Part shown: piece after piece, positions 7,106-15,728 of the stretch | Layout of the letters: the number at the start of each line of letters is the position of its first letter | Position numbering within the stretch: the first letter of the stretch is position 1 | DNA from: Nocardia aurea | Lineage (GTDB): Bacteria > Actinomycetota > Actinomycetes > Mycobacteriales > Mycobacteriaceae | Reading direction: 5' to 3' | DNA: 64,000 bases | NCBI RefSeq assembly: GCF_003123685.1 | Contig: NZ_QCYJ01000130.1 | Location: 1-64,000 of the forward strand | Program-made: the position numbers and the translations under genes | The notes under the pieces: model-generated | Told to the model about the DNA's origin: nothing | The model's input: only the letters and a program-made list of their open reading frames with translations | The model's database searches: none

Positions 7106-9544
7106 TCAATTGTCATAGAGCATTTCATAGGTAAGAATCTGAGCCTGCGGCAGCGTCGCTACTCGCTCTTTGAAATCGCTGGAGACTGCCTTCGTCGTAG
7201 CGAAGACGACCCGCGCCGGATTCTTGATCGGCATGCCCACAAGAGTGTCAAATTTATCTACGGTATTCAACTTTAGCGACTCGGTCTTACACTCTCCGAA
7301 TATCAGCTGACCGTCAAGAATGCACGCCACGTCCATCTCTCGACTTTTGCTATTCTTGCCGGGCGTTGGGAATCCCACTAGGTCGATCTCGGGAGCGAAG
7401 TGAAAGGCTCTCTTGGACTCGGACTTGAGCTTGTATAGCACCTGCGCGACCAGGTCTGAATTATTTATGTAGAACTGATAGATGGTCTCAGCAAGCTTAT
7501 AATACCAATGAGGCTGCGCGGGTTCTTTCCAATGCCATTTAGTGAACTGCTGAGGGTGGCCACACCGGTTGCACATGAACTGCGCCGTGAGATCATTCAC
7601 GTTGTACCAGGAGGTCAGTCGGCAACGTTCGCACCTAAAGATGTAACCGCGCTGAAGTACTTCCTTGCCGACCAGAGTATCAACGAGATCGACAGCATCC
7701 CCACTCTTCGCGTCTTCATCGCCAAGGCTGGCCGCGATGGCACCGATGTTAATGTAGGTCCGCTGGTCGTTCTCAAGGTAGATGACCCGGCCTTGCTCGG
7801 CTGTCTTTTTCGACTTGAATTTGTCAAGTATGCTTCGCGTGGTCGGTGCCTTGATAAAAGTTCCTACCTCGTCCAGCCCGCCAAAACGACGCAGTGTGTC
7901 GATGAAGTAGTTGCCTTTATCTGAGTACTCAACTGTGACGCCAACGGGCCGGAAATACTCCTGGATGAGGGCCATGGTGTCAGGCATCTGAACCATCGGA
8001 CGCCGAAGAGTGGCATCCAGCTCGGGGTTGAATATAATAGAATTCGGGCATAGATAGACGATCCCATCCGCAGCCACCCGAGATTCTGTCGTCGAGTCAT
8101 GAAGGTTGACAATTTTAGGCCCGAGGTCAGCGAGTGATGGTGGGCCGTAGTTCGTTATCTCGACGGATGTCAGCCAATAATGCCCCGGCAGTCGTATCTC
8201 ACTGAAATTCTTGGGGCGCGGTGTGTTCAAGAATCCTACGCTGTTACCGTCAACAAAGATCATGTCTTGCCGATTGGCGTAGTTGTCATTCTCGAACACT
8301 TGTAGCTCGCGCGCCGCCGAGACCGACTCCATCGAAATGATATTTAGGTTCGACCGGAAGCCAACAGGGTCGGAGTAGCTGCATCGCGCCATCTGTGCCT
8401 TATAGGCGACCAATTGCCGTCCGCTCAAGCTGAAACTGCACAGCTGCATCTTTTTCTCACTGTAACCGTGCTGGATGCGGTCATAAAATAGATTGACCAA
8501 GACTCTGGCTGCCGACTCCTCTTCGCCGTATTCAGCTGTCGGCTGCCCCTGCTTCCGCAACCGATCGTTTCTGCGCAGAGAGGCGTAACACTTCCGAAGC
8601 CAAGCGAGAGGAAGCCAATAGATATCGGTGCGGACGCGAGAAAGGGAGTAATATAGACAGAAATCATCAACGGTATCGCCGAGAACGATCGTAACTGCAT
8701 TCCGACTTCGCGCGTCGGCTCGATAATATTGCCCTAGGTTCAGCATGCTTATAGAAAACGGCATCAATGTGAGGGAGTCGTCTAGTACCGCATACGGCTC
8801 GGCCAAGGTGAGCCGCTCAGAATCTCCGGATGCTAAGCGTAAAAGGTCAATGTTACCGTAGTCGTCCGGAAGACGCCGGATCGTAAAGTCTTGAGATTTA
8901 AATGCGGCGACGTAGTGGTCACTGGCGAGACCAGTTTGGGACGAGACGAGGAGCGATAGTGTGGGATTGTCAATCCTATGCGGCAGCACCAGGCCAGAGA
9001 TTGGATTTGTAGACGTCGAAACGATCTTCGCCACCTCTGTCAAGGGGTAGCCGAATCCTGAACCACAGCTAATGAACATGTCGAGTGAACCCTTGTGATG
9101 AAACGGGCTCAATCGGTAAACAAGTTCTGCCTCAAGTTCATCACTCAGCCGAAAGTCCTCCACGTAAGACTGAGAGGCCGAATCTGTAAACCATTCTTCA
9201 AAATCAGCGGAAGGATTACCTTGTTCCTTCCATGACTTCTCATGCCTTCGCTTTACAGCCTCATAGCGTTCAGGATCGGAGAATTTCAGATCAGCATACG
9301 TGAGCTTGTACGTCACGATAAAATCTGGGCTGTAGCCTTCGAGGAGTTCCCAGAATTTCTCTTCTATACTGTCGCCGTCGGTGGGAATTATGACGAAGTA
9401 CTTGCCGCCCCACATTTCGGATGCCCGCCGGATAGTGCCATGCACTGCCGCCATCCAGTGCTCACTGGTCTTGTTGATTAATACTGCACATCGTGGAGGC
9501 CGAACGGTGGCAGTGACATTATGATAGCTAGCTTCCCCTGCCAT
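7106..9544 (-). CDS. Large putative defence protein: zinc ribbon plus PD-(D/E)XK nuclease
   Basis: 812 residues with lower GC than its neighbours. A ribosome site (GGGAG) precedes the ATG at 9544. Residues about 1-630 are unrecognised but well structured, starting with an alpha/beta section (CAVLINKTSEHWMAAVHGTIRR ... YFVIIPT ... DFIVTYK). Residues about 636-670 form a zinc ribbon (CERC ... CNRC). The C terminus carries a PD-(D/E)XK-type core: EIDLVGF, REMDVACILDGQLIFGECKTE (near 740-755), then a helix and VVFATTKAV. Zinc ribbon plus nuclease domains are common in restriction-like anti-phage proteins. The gene stands alone with its own palindromic operator candidate upstream, as in single-gene defence systems. 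The function is inferred; the N-terminal sensor or ATPase identity is unknown and no Walker motif is seen. Confidence 0.8.
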   Translation of the reverse strand: MAGEASYHNVTATVRPPRCAVLINKTSEHWMAAVHGTIRRASEMWGGKYFVIIPTDGDSIEEKFWELLEGYSPDFIVTYKLTYADLKFSDPERYEAVKRRHEKSWKEQGNPSADFEEWFTDSASQSYVEDFRLSDELEAELVYRLSPFHHKGSLDMFISCGSGFGYPLTEVAKIVSTSTNPISGLVLPHRIDNPTLSLLVSSQTGLASDHYVAAFKSQDFTIRRLPDDYGNIDLLRLASGDSERLTLAEPYAVLDDSLTLMPFSISMLNLGQYYRADARSRNAVTIVLGDTVDDFCLYYSLSRVRTDIYWLPLAWLRKCYASLRRNDRLRKQGQPTAEYGEEESAARVLVNLFYDRIQHGYSEKKMQLCSFSLSGRQLVAYKAQMARCSYSDPVGFRSNLNIISMESVSAARELQVFENDNYANRQDMIFVDGNSVGFLNTPRPKNFSEIRLPGHYWLTSVEITNYGPPSLADLGPKIVNLHDSTTESRVAADGIVYLCPNSIIFNPELDATLRRPMVQMPDTMALIQEYFRPVGVTVEYSDKGNYFIDTLRRFGGLDEVGTFIKAPTTRSILDKFKSKKTAEQGRVIYLENDQRTYINIGAIAASLGDEDAKSGDAVDLVDTLVGKEVLQRGYIFRCERCRLTSWYNVNDLTAQFMCNRCGHPQQFTKWHWKEPAQPHWYYKLAETIYQFYINNSDLVAQVLYKLKSESKRAFHFAPEIDLVGFPTPGKNSKSREMDVACILDGQLIFGECKTESLKLNTVDKFDTLVGMPIKNPARVVFATTKAVSSDFKERVATLPQAQILTYEMLYDN

Positions 9545-9561
9545 GCGCGCTCCCTGCCCGA

Positions 9562-9573
9562 TTTCGTACGAAA
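9562..9573. promoter_or_regulatory. 12-bp palindrome upstream of the nuclease gene
   Basis: TTTCGTACGAAA lies 18 bp upstream of the 812-residue protein start. A further GTACGA half-site lies at 9581-9586, giving spaced TCGTAC/GTACGA arms. It is probably an operator limiting expression of a toxic nuclease; the regulator is unknown. Confidence 0.45.
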
Positions 9574-9699
9574 CAAGCTTGTACGATACAGCTCAAAAAG
9601 GGTTGCGTTCGAACTGTCGCCAATATTCGGCCGGTTTGAATCCTCACAGGGTCGTCCACTCACCTAACACACAAGCACCACGTTGCTACCCTGGCACTC

Positions 9700-10092
9700 A
9701 TGGGCACCGGCTCCCTCGAAGCCCTCCACCGAGCCATCCGCTCCGCCTGGTCGGCCGATACAAGCGCGGCCCAGGACTGGACCGAAAGCAACCCAGCAAA
9801 GGGCCAGTGCGCCGTCACGGCCTGCGTGGTGCACGACCATCTCGGCGGGGACATCCTCAATAGCGTCGCCACCCTGCCTGGCGGAGAAACCATCTCCCAC
9901 TACTTCAACCTGGTCGACGGCGAGACGGTCGATCTGACCGCCGAGCAGTTCCCGGAGCACACTCACTTCTCCAAACCAGCGCCGAAAACGAAGGGTTTCG
10001 CGTCGACGCGCGACTACTGCCTGTCCTATGAGCACACCCGGCAGCGCTACGAGCTACTGCGGACGCGGGTCGCCGAGCACTTCAAGGTCTAG
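9700..10092 (+). CDS. Conserved hypothetical protein, putative YunG/papain-like fold
   Basis: 130 residues from an ATG at 9700. The motif order W...NPAKGQCAVTACVVHDHLGG ... GETISHYFNLVDGETVDLTAEQF ... R-x-Y-x-L has a conserved Cys after GQ, a His in SHY and an acidic DLT. This is reminiscent of small YunG-like cysteine-peptidase-fold proteins common in bacteria; catalysis is not established. It ends 2 bp from the convergent XRE-TPR gene. No operon partner is present. Confidence 0.65.
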   Translation: MGTGSLEALHRAIRSAWSADTSAAQDWTESNPAKGQCAVTACVVHDHLGGDILNSVATLPGGETISHYFNLVDGETVDLTAEQFPEHTHFSKPAPKTKGFASTRDYCLSYEHTRQRYELLRTRVAEHFKV

Positions 10093-10094
10093 CG

Positions 10095-11306
10095 TCAGCG
10101 GGCAGTCCACAGTCCGAAGAACTCGCGCACTTCCGCAACTGCAACATGTCGACGCAGCTCATCCGCAATCTCGACGAGCGTGGTTTGCAGCCGGGTCGAC
10201 GCCACCTTGCTGATACCCGCGAAGTTCTCGATGAGCACCCCGCAGCCGTCGGCTATGGCTCCGGCCTGGACGTGGTTCTGGGCCAACCGGATTTGCCAGG
10301 CGATCTGTTCGCGGGGGTAGGCCGCAGTGCCGTCGATGGCGGATTGCAGGTAGGTGGCGGCCTCACTGTGGTCACCAAGCCGCATGAACGCCAAGCCGGT
10401 CAGGCCACTGAGCTGCGCTTCCGGCAGATGGGCAAGATAGGCGGGATCGTGTCCCCTGGTCGATTCATACGCCCGGTGTGCCCGATTGACCGCCCCGACC
10501 ATCGCGGAACGATCGCCGATGACACTGAGTGCCTCGGCCTCGCGGATTGCCGCCAACGCCCTCAGTTTCGGACCGCCTTCTCTCCTGGCGGCAAGCTGCG
10601 CGGCTTGGGCGAGCTGTACACCTTCTTTTGGCCGTGACCCTTCGCGGTAGGACAGGAGGCAGGCATTGATCCAGGTGTGGGCGGCGGCGATGCCGTCGCC
10701 GCTGACGGTGGCGGCCTGGGCTGCATCGGCGTAGTAGCGCTTGGCATCTTTCCAGCGACCGGCGTCGTAGTGCACCCAGCCCGCGGCGGTCATCATCTCG
10801 GCCCCGGCACTGGTCAGTGCCTTACCTACTTTGTCGCTGTAGCTACAACCGTCGAGGAGCTGCTCGACGTAGCGGACTTCGTTGGTAGCGATCTCGCACA
10901 GTCGATCACCACCGGCCATCAACTGAAGTTCGTGAATCTTGTCGATACTCCTACTGATTCGATCCACGTCGGCGGCGCCAACCCTCGGCCCGGAGGACGC
11001 TGGTGCATAAACTTCCGGGCGCTGGCTCTCAGCGACGGTGGTGCCGACTCCAACCATGCCTGTTTTGAAGAACTGGCGACGCCGCATGTCCGCCTCCTCA
11101 TCCGACTCGGCCACCAATACGGTGAGCGGCACTTGCAGTGCCTTCGCCACACGGCGCAGCACGCGCAGATCGTAACTGGCGGGACCGTCGTGCTCCAGCT
11201 GTGAAATTGCCGGTTGAGTGAAGTGGAGGAGCGCGCCCAGCTCAGCCTGTGTCATTCCGATGGACCTGCGAATCCGTCGGATGGTTTCGCCGGTTGTCAT
11301 CGGCAT
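10095..11306 (-). CDS. XRE-family regulator with TPR-like sensor domain
   Basis: About 403 residues. The N-terminal HTH (residues 5-60: TIRRIRRSIGMTQAELGALLHFTQPAISQLEHD) is followed by a short linker with MRRRQFFKTGMVGVGTTVA. About 290 residues of helical repeats come next (for example AAGWVHYDAGRWKDAKRYYADAAQAA and GLAFMRLGDHSEAATYLQSAID). This is the usual layout of actinobacterial XRE-TPR regulators, some of which respond to small molecules or peptides. The start at 11306 is supported by GGGGG eight bases upstream; a second ATG two codons later is also possible. The long open frame to 12269 upstream is antisense to real genes. It is divergent from three small genes across a 315-bp spacer with GGTACC repeats. 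Confidence 0.85.
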   Translation of the reverse strand: MPMTTGETIRRIRRSIGMTQAELGALLHFTQPAISQLEHDGPASYDLRVLRRVAKALQVPLTVLVAESDEEADMRRRQFFKTGMVGVGTTVAESQRPEVYAPASSGPRVGAADVDRISRSIDKIHELQLMAGGDRLCEIATNEVRYVEQLLDGCSYSDKVGKALTSAGAEMMTAAGWVHYDAGRWKDAKRYYADAAQAATVSGDGIAAAHTWINACLLSYREGSRPKEGVQLAQAAQLAARREGGPKLRALAAIREAEALSVIGDRSAMVGAVNRAHRAYESTRGHDPAYLAHLPEAQLSGLTGLAFMRLGDHSEAATYLQSAIDGTAAYPREQIAWQIRLAQNHVQAGAIADGCGVLIENFAGISKVASTRLQTTLVEIADELRRHVAVAEVREFFGLWTAR

Positions 11307-11621
11307 GTCGGATACCCCCTGCGTGGCTGATGCATTCGTGGGCCGTGGCAGATAACCCACCGAATACCAGGTGGTTTCGGCCTCGACCGCACCATATACC
11401 GATTTGCGTATAACGGCGACGAGACCAGGTATTTGCGGGCGAAATAGGCGGTTTTCGGGGCTTACGGTCCTACGCGGTACCCGGTACCGGGCTGACGCCT
11501 GGAACCCCCCGTCCGGCGCACCAGCCCGCCAGAGTGGCAGGCCGGTGGCGAAACGCCCCGGTGCCGGGTACCACCCGATCGTTTCCCACGCCCCCGAAAC
11601 GGCCTGAAACGGAGATCCCCG
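11307..11621. promoter_or_regulatory. Divergent regulatory spacer with GGTACC repeats
   Basis: The 315-bp gap between the XRE-TPR gene and the small-gene operon has no coding frame of its own. It contains three GGTACC boxes (11476-11481, 11483-11488, 11567-11572), one inside the palindrome CCGGTACCGG. These are candidate operators for the adjacent regulator. Confidence 0.4.
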
Positions 11622-11837
11622 GTGACGACTAATTCGCCTGCTATGTACCAACTTATAGCGCTGTACGATTCGGCGGCTCACGCTGCGCCGACGCTGCCGT
11701 TCAGTGTTCACACGGCGCACGAGATGATGCAGCTCCATCTCGGATGCCGCGCCAAACGCTGTGCGCGCAAAGCTGCCGCTCAACAGACGCTCGTCGACGC
11801 CCGCCGAATGGCGCCGAGCAGCACGAAGCCGCGGTGA
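11622..11837 (+). CDS. Small hypothetical protein, CR-x4-C-x-RKAAA motif (copy 1)
   Basis: 71 residues from a GTG at 11622. The core is AHEMMQLHLGCRAKRCARKAAAQQTLVDARRMAPSS. The next gene carries the same core (AHREMQVHRNCRLDGCARKAAAFQTLIEAGRVVPDSS), so the two are duplicated or diverged paralogs. The Cys and His spacing might bind metal. No known domain is recognised. The gene follows a regulatory spacer and starts a run of three small plus-strand genes. Confidence 0.6.
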   Translation: MTTNSPAMYQLIALYDSAAHAAPTLPFSVHTAHEMMQLHLGCRAKRCARKAAAQQTLVDARRMAPSSTKPR

Positions 11838-11847
11838 GGCGAATCTA

Positions 11848-12240
11848 ATGCCGACATGGATGTCTTTGGTACTGGCGGCACTGGCGGGGGTTGGAACGAT
11901 CGGGCTGCTGGCGGGGGTGATGGTGATGGCCTCTCGGTCACCCGAGGATCTTGCCGGTTCGAACGCGACGGCACGGGCGCCGGGGGACGATCCGGCGTCT
12001 TCAGCGGCCGACTTCGCCTCGACTTCAGGCTCTTCGGGAGCCGATGAGCGAGCGAGCATCTGGCCGCATACCTGGACGCACGAAGCGCCGGATAGCCCGC
12101 CCGACGTGGATGAAGCGCACCGCGAGATGCAGGTGCATCGGAATTGCCGCTTGGATGGGTGCGCCAGGAAGGCTGCTGCTTTCCAGACGCTCATTGAGGC
12201 GGGGCGGGTGGTGCCGGATTCGTCGCGCCAGCAGTACTGA
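11848..12240 (+). CDS. Membrane-anchored paralog of the preceding small protein
   Basis: 130 residues from an ATG at 11848, 10 bp after the previous stop. An N-terminal membrane helix (residues about 5-28, MSLVLAALAGVGTIGLLAGVMV) is followed by a low-complexity Ala/Ser/Asp linker. The same C-terminal core as the upstream gene follows (HREMQVHRNCRLDGCARKAAAFQTL). It looks like the soluble core tethered to the membrane. The function is unknown. Confidence 0.6.
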   Translation: MPTWMSLVLAALAGVGTIGLLAGVMVMASRSPEDLAGSNATARAPGDDPASSAADFASTSGSSGADERASIWPHTWTHEAPDSPPDVDEAHREMQVHRNCRLDGCARKAAAFQTLIEAGRVVPDSSRQQY

Positions 12241-12337
12241 ACTGCTCGCATGCACGGCACATTCCCCACATTTCCCGGAAGGTGAATGTCTTGACCGCAG
12301 GAACCAAACAGCCAGACGCCCGCAGGCAGGCACTATC

Positions 12338-12589
12338 ATGACGATCGAGGAGCCGAAGAACCCAAACGACGGGCAGCTCCCGATGCCGAAACGGCATAGG
12401 GAGCTGACGGATCGCACATTTGTGTATGCGGACGGGCCGCTGGCCGAAATCTTGTGTGACGCATACCTGATGGAGCTGACGGTGATTCGGGCACGGCAAC
12501 TGCGCGAGAGTCACCGGATGCACCGACCGGATGACTGCTGGGTGCATTTGCAGGCGGCAGCGAGGCTGGCGGGTACGGCGGAGGATTGA
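12338..12589 (+). CDS. Hypothetical 83-residue protein
   Basis: Starts MTIEEPKNPNDGQ at an ATG (12338); a longer frame from 11951 is antisense noise. The body is helical: LAEILCDAYLMELTVIRARQLRESHRMH, then WVHLQAAARLAGT. No domain is recognised. It is third in the plus-strand run and ends 33 bp before the convergent NACHT gene. No strong ribosome site is visible. Confidence 0.45.
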   Translation: MTIEEPKNPNDGQLPMPKRHRELTDRTFVYADGPLAEILCDAYLMELTVIRARQLRESHRMHRPDDCWVHLQAAARLAGTAED

Positions 12590-12622
12590 AAGACTATATT
12601 CCGAATCCAACTATGCCCCAAA

Positions 12623-14962
12623 TTACGACATATCGTCCAGCGCCTTTGTCAAAAGATAGCGTTGCAGCTCGATGTGACGAAATTGGTATGCCGCGCCCGA
12701 TATGCGAAACAGACCAACCCGATGCATGTCTTCCAGGAAATTGATACTCCTTCTCGGAAGTCTGTTGCGCATCGCAAACCAGCGTGATGCGAAGAAGTAT
12801 CCAAACCACGCAGGCTCACGCACGATAGTTAGAGTGATACCCAACGGGACGGCGAATGGAAGCGCAACGATGAGCATTAGCGGTAACTTCATTAATACTT
12901 GCGCTGAATCTAACGTCGCTGAACCGTCCGACAAACCCAAGAACCAGAACGTCAATCCCAGCGAAACCGTTAGATACAAGATATTGGCCGGAATTCCTGC
13001 CAACGACCGAATCCTACTTACCCGAAATGTCGACACCGGATCGATCCATACGTTCCGGATACTTTCACAGCTCGGACAGTTACAGCTCCAACCACAGATG
13101 ACGCAACTTAGCGATTCTCCGTCCCATAGCTCTCGATCGAGGGCATTGTTCAACCCTGGGCTATGCATTGGACATCCTGAATCATGCCCCCTCGGCCGAA
13201 TCCATCGAACAACTCCGCGCTGGACATGCGATAGAAGCGTCGTCAACGGCGCAACCACGACGCCGATCGCAGCCCAAATCGCCACCACTGCAATCATAGA
13301 CAGGTCCGCAGGCAATATGTCAATCATCCAGCCAAAGACGACAGCCACTCTCGAAAATCCTTGGTTGGCACACCAGACAAAGAATCCGCCAAATATGCCG
13401 CCGAAGAGCGATACAGTGACGAAGCCCTTGAGGCCATACTGTTTTATCTCGTACCGTATAAAGGCTGTGACACGCTTCGCGCTAGCGGGAACGGGCGGTG
13501 CCTCCATCCTCCAGACACTCCACACTCCCACAATCGGCAATACCGCTAACGATACCGCTAGTAATATACCGGTCATAAAAGCGGGAAAGTATGGGACTTG
13601 CATATATGCAAGAAAGCCTAATGCAGATGCCGCGAGAAAAATCAACAACGAACGGCGGTAGCCGATCAGGTATACCGCATGATATAAGAGCTGATATAAG
13701 GTCCTGGGCATAACTTGGCGCCGCTTGAATAGGCGCCACCAATCGATATCTGCATTCTCCTCGGCTCGGTGAGCAAGGTGCATCAGCCATTTCTCGGCAT
13801 CGGCAGCTTCCCAGTCCGTTTCGGGACGCCGGGGATCTGCTTTGTCGTCCTCCACTACGGTGCGCCGCTTAAGCACCGTGGAAACCAAGCGGTCAAATAG
13901 GTAGTGTTGGATCTTGGCATCGCTGTCGAAACGTCTGGTATCGAGCAGTTCAAGCGGATCTGCGGCGTCCTCGCTTTTGCCGTTGCGGATATAGATCGTA
14001 CAAACCAACCAAAGACCGAGCGGATTAGAACAAATCTTAGATAAAGGCTGCGAGTACTCGCCTATAAGTGCCTTCTTCATCTCCAGCCACCGAGCTTTGT
14101 CTCTCCAACCCGCAGCCACTAGATAGTCTGCTGCCTCACCGGCAGTCAGTGGATGCGCCTCAATGACAGCAGCACACGCAATAACACCGGACTGATCAAC
14201 GAGTTGACTATATGTCTCAGTCCTGCAGCTAATTACCAGCCCATCATGACTTGTGACATGCTGATTCAAGGCCGCCACGATGTCTGGCCTAATCCCATTT
14301 TTCACCTCGTCTAGGCCGTCAATTACGGGGAGGATTAAGTTCGCATCATACAACTCACCCGGCGATGTTTTTTTATGCGTTCTCCAAACTTCTGGATAAT
14401 CGATCGTTAGGCGATAGATAATCCAATCTCTCAACGATTCTTGCTCGGTAATATTCCAGCTGTTGGCACGGAGAAAGACGGGAATAACTTCCATCGTCTT
14501 CTGGTCAAGCAGCCCCCACGTGAGAGTCTCAGCAAATACGGTCTTACCAGCACCGGACTCCCCCAGTACGACCAGGCGATTCCGTGCAAGTTTTTGAAAC
14601 TGTAAGGCGGCGTTGATGGCGTCTTCGGAAGACGCATCAAAAGTAAACGGACCTGACCCACCAAAGGCATTCACTAGACGATCGGCTGGCTGCCGTTTGG
14701 TCAGCGACCACCGCACGGGCATGGGCTGATTCAAATCCAACTGGAGGGCAGCGCGCTCCCGCTTACAGCGAATTTCCACGGTCGTGCGAAGCTCACGCGC
14801 AGCGTTCAATTGTAGATCGGTGGGAGAATGGAGACTAGCCCCTGTGTGGATGTAGTTATTGTTAATATTGATGATGCCATGAGGGCCGAATATGGACTTT
14901 TCAATTCGCTCGGCCTGGACATTCAGAGGGGGATCTTGAGGCGATTCCTCCGTATCGCTCAT
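12623..14962 (-). CDS. Membrane NACHT-type STAND ATPase with N-terminal prion-like motif (bacterial NLR)
   Basis: 779 residues. Residues 13-28 (LNVQAERIEKSIFGPH) match the C-terminal motifs of both upstream partner proteins. The NACHT ATPase follows: Walker A GESGAGKT near 133-140, and Walker B LPVIDGLDEV near 208-217 with the DGLDE signature typical of NACHT rather than AP-ATPases. A sensor arginine region (ISCRTETY) and helical domain come next. From about 435 there are six or seven membrane segments, with a Cys-rich loop (CVICGWSCNCPSC, near 620) between them. The C terminus FLEDMHRVGLFRISGAAYQFRHIELQRYL is typical of actinobacterial NACHT proteins. Its ATG overlaps the stop of the upstream gene by 4 bases, so translation is coupled. 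The likely role is a threat sensor that oligomerises at the membrane and templates its partners. Confidence 0.88.
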   Translation of the reverse strand: MSDTEESPQDPPLNVQAERIEKSIFGPHGIININNNYIHTGASLHSPTDLQLNAARELRTTVEIRCKRERAALQLDLNQPMPVRWSLTKRQPADRLVNAFGGSGPFTFDASSEDAINAALQFQKLARNRLVVLGESGAGKTVFAETLTWGLLDQKTMEVIPVFLRANSWNITEQESLRDWIIYRLTIDYPEVWRTHKKTSPGELYDANLILPVIDGLDEVKNGIRPDIVAALNQHVTSHDGLVISCRTETYSQLVDQSGVIACAAVIEAHPLTAGEAADYLVAAGWRDKARWLEMKKALIGEYSQPLSKICSNPLGLWLVCTIYIRNGKSEDAADPLELLDTRRFDSDAKIQHYLFDRLVSTVLKRRTVVEDDKADPRRPETDWEAADAEKWLMHLAHRAEENADIDWWRLFKRRQVMPRTLYQLLYHAVYLIGYRRSLLIFLAASALGFLAYMQVPYFPAFMTGILLAVSLAVLPIVGVWSVWRMEAPPVPASAKRVTAFIRYEIKQYGLKGFVTVSLFGGIFGGFFVWCANQGFSRVAVVFGWMIDILPADLSMIAVVAIWAAIGVVVAPLTTLLSHVQRGVVRWIRPRGHDSGCPMHSPGLNNALDRELWDGESLSCVICGWSCNCPSCESIRNVWIDPVSTFRVSRIRSLAGIPANILYLTVSLGLTFWFLGLSDGSATLDSAQVLMKLPLMLIVALPFAVPLGITLTIVREPAWFGYFFASRWFAMRNRLPRRSINFLEDMHRVGLFRISGAAYQFRHIELQRYLLTKALDDMS

Positions 14963-15633
14963 TGTTTACCGAACTCAAAGAAGTTCATCGTGGCGCTAGG
15001 CCCTTGTATCGAGCGGTCGATGCTATTGGCATGTATCACCACCGAGGCTTGCTCGTGTGGCGAATTCGCTGACGATGAGTCGCTCGAATGAGTAGCCGTG
15101 CTTGTTTCTGATACGGCTTCTGCGTCTTCCGAAAATCCTTCACTATCATCGCCATCCGACAACAAATAGGCGGCCATTTCATCTCTCATCCGTCGGTTTA
15201 CTTTCTTAAATGCCTGCTCATTGCCAACAAACCCGCTAGCCTCCCGTACGTATTTCGTCAATTTGGCATGTCGTTGCCCCTCTTCATATCGGTCAAGTTT
15301 GATCCGTGTCTCGGTCTTGAAGTTCACCAGATCGAACATAATCAGCGCAGCTGTCCGCCATGTAATACTAGATTTTTCCAACCCACTCTGGAGTCCAGAG
15401 TCGGACAGCCGCCCTATTGCTCGGCGGATAGTCTTGCAGATGGCTTCCATGCGCTGGATGTCGGATCCGCCCCACAGTTCCGACTCTTCACTGCCGATTA
15501 GACCAAACAGAACGTCCAGTTTGAGCGGTTCTCTGTCGACGTCATCGAATACGCCTTCAATGCCTCTGACGCGCAGGGACTCCAACTCCGCCGCGAGAGC
15601 TTGCTGATCCGAATGAACTGCGCGAAGCGTCAT
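14959..15633 (-). CDS. Candidate NLR partner/effector 1 with C-terminal shared motif
   Basis: 224 residues. Residues 1-155 are predicted helical (for example SSITWRTAALIMFDLVNFKTETRIKLDRYEE). Residues about 158-195 are an acidic Ser/Asp-rich flexible linker. The C terminus (198-212) reads VVIHANSIDRSIQGP, which aligns without gaps with the N terminus of the NACHT protein and the C terminus of the first gene product. Known bacterial amyloid-signalling effectors have this architecture: a helical effector domain, a disordered linker and a terminal prion-like motif. No catalytic motif is visible, so a membrane-perturbing helical domain is one possibility. The start at 15633 has only a weak ribosome site. 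The stop overlaps the NACHT start. Confidence 0.75.
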   Translation of the reverse strand: MTLRAVHSDQQALAAELESLRVRGIEGVFDDVDREPLKLDVLFGLIGSEESELWGGSDIQRMEAICKTIRRAIGRLSDSGLQSGLEKSSITWRTAALIMFDLVNFKTETRIKLDRYEEGQRHAKLTKYVREASGFVGNEQAFKKVNRRMRDEMAAYLLSDGDDSEGFSEDAEAVSETSTATHSSDSSSANSPHEQASVVIHANSIDRSIQGPSATMNFFEFGKQ

Positions 15634-15728
15634 ACGGGCATGATGTCATATATCCCCGCACTTCTGCCAAGAAACCGATGGTCTAGCACAATGCACTACA
15701 GCGAGCAGAGCTAGGTCGTACTCGCGCC

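Noticed and set aside
11307..12269. N-terminal extension of the XRE-TPR regulator (to 724 residues)
   Set aside because: It would run antisense through the two small paralogous genes and the regulatory spacer; the start at 11306 has a ribosome site.
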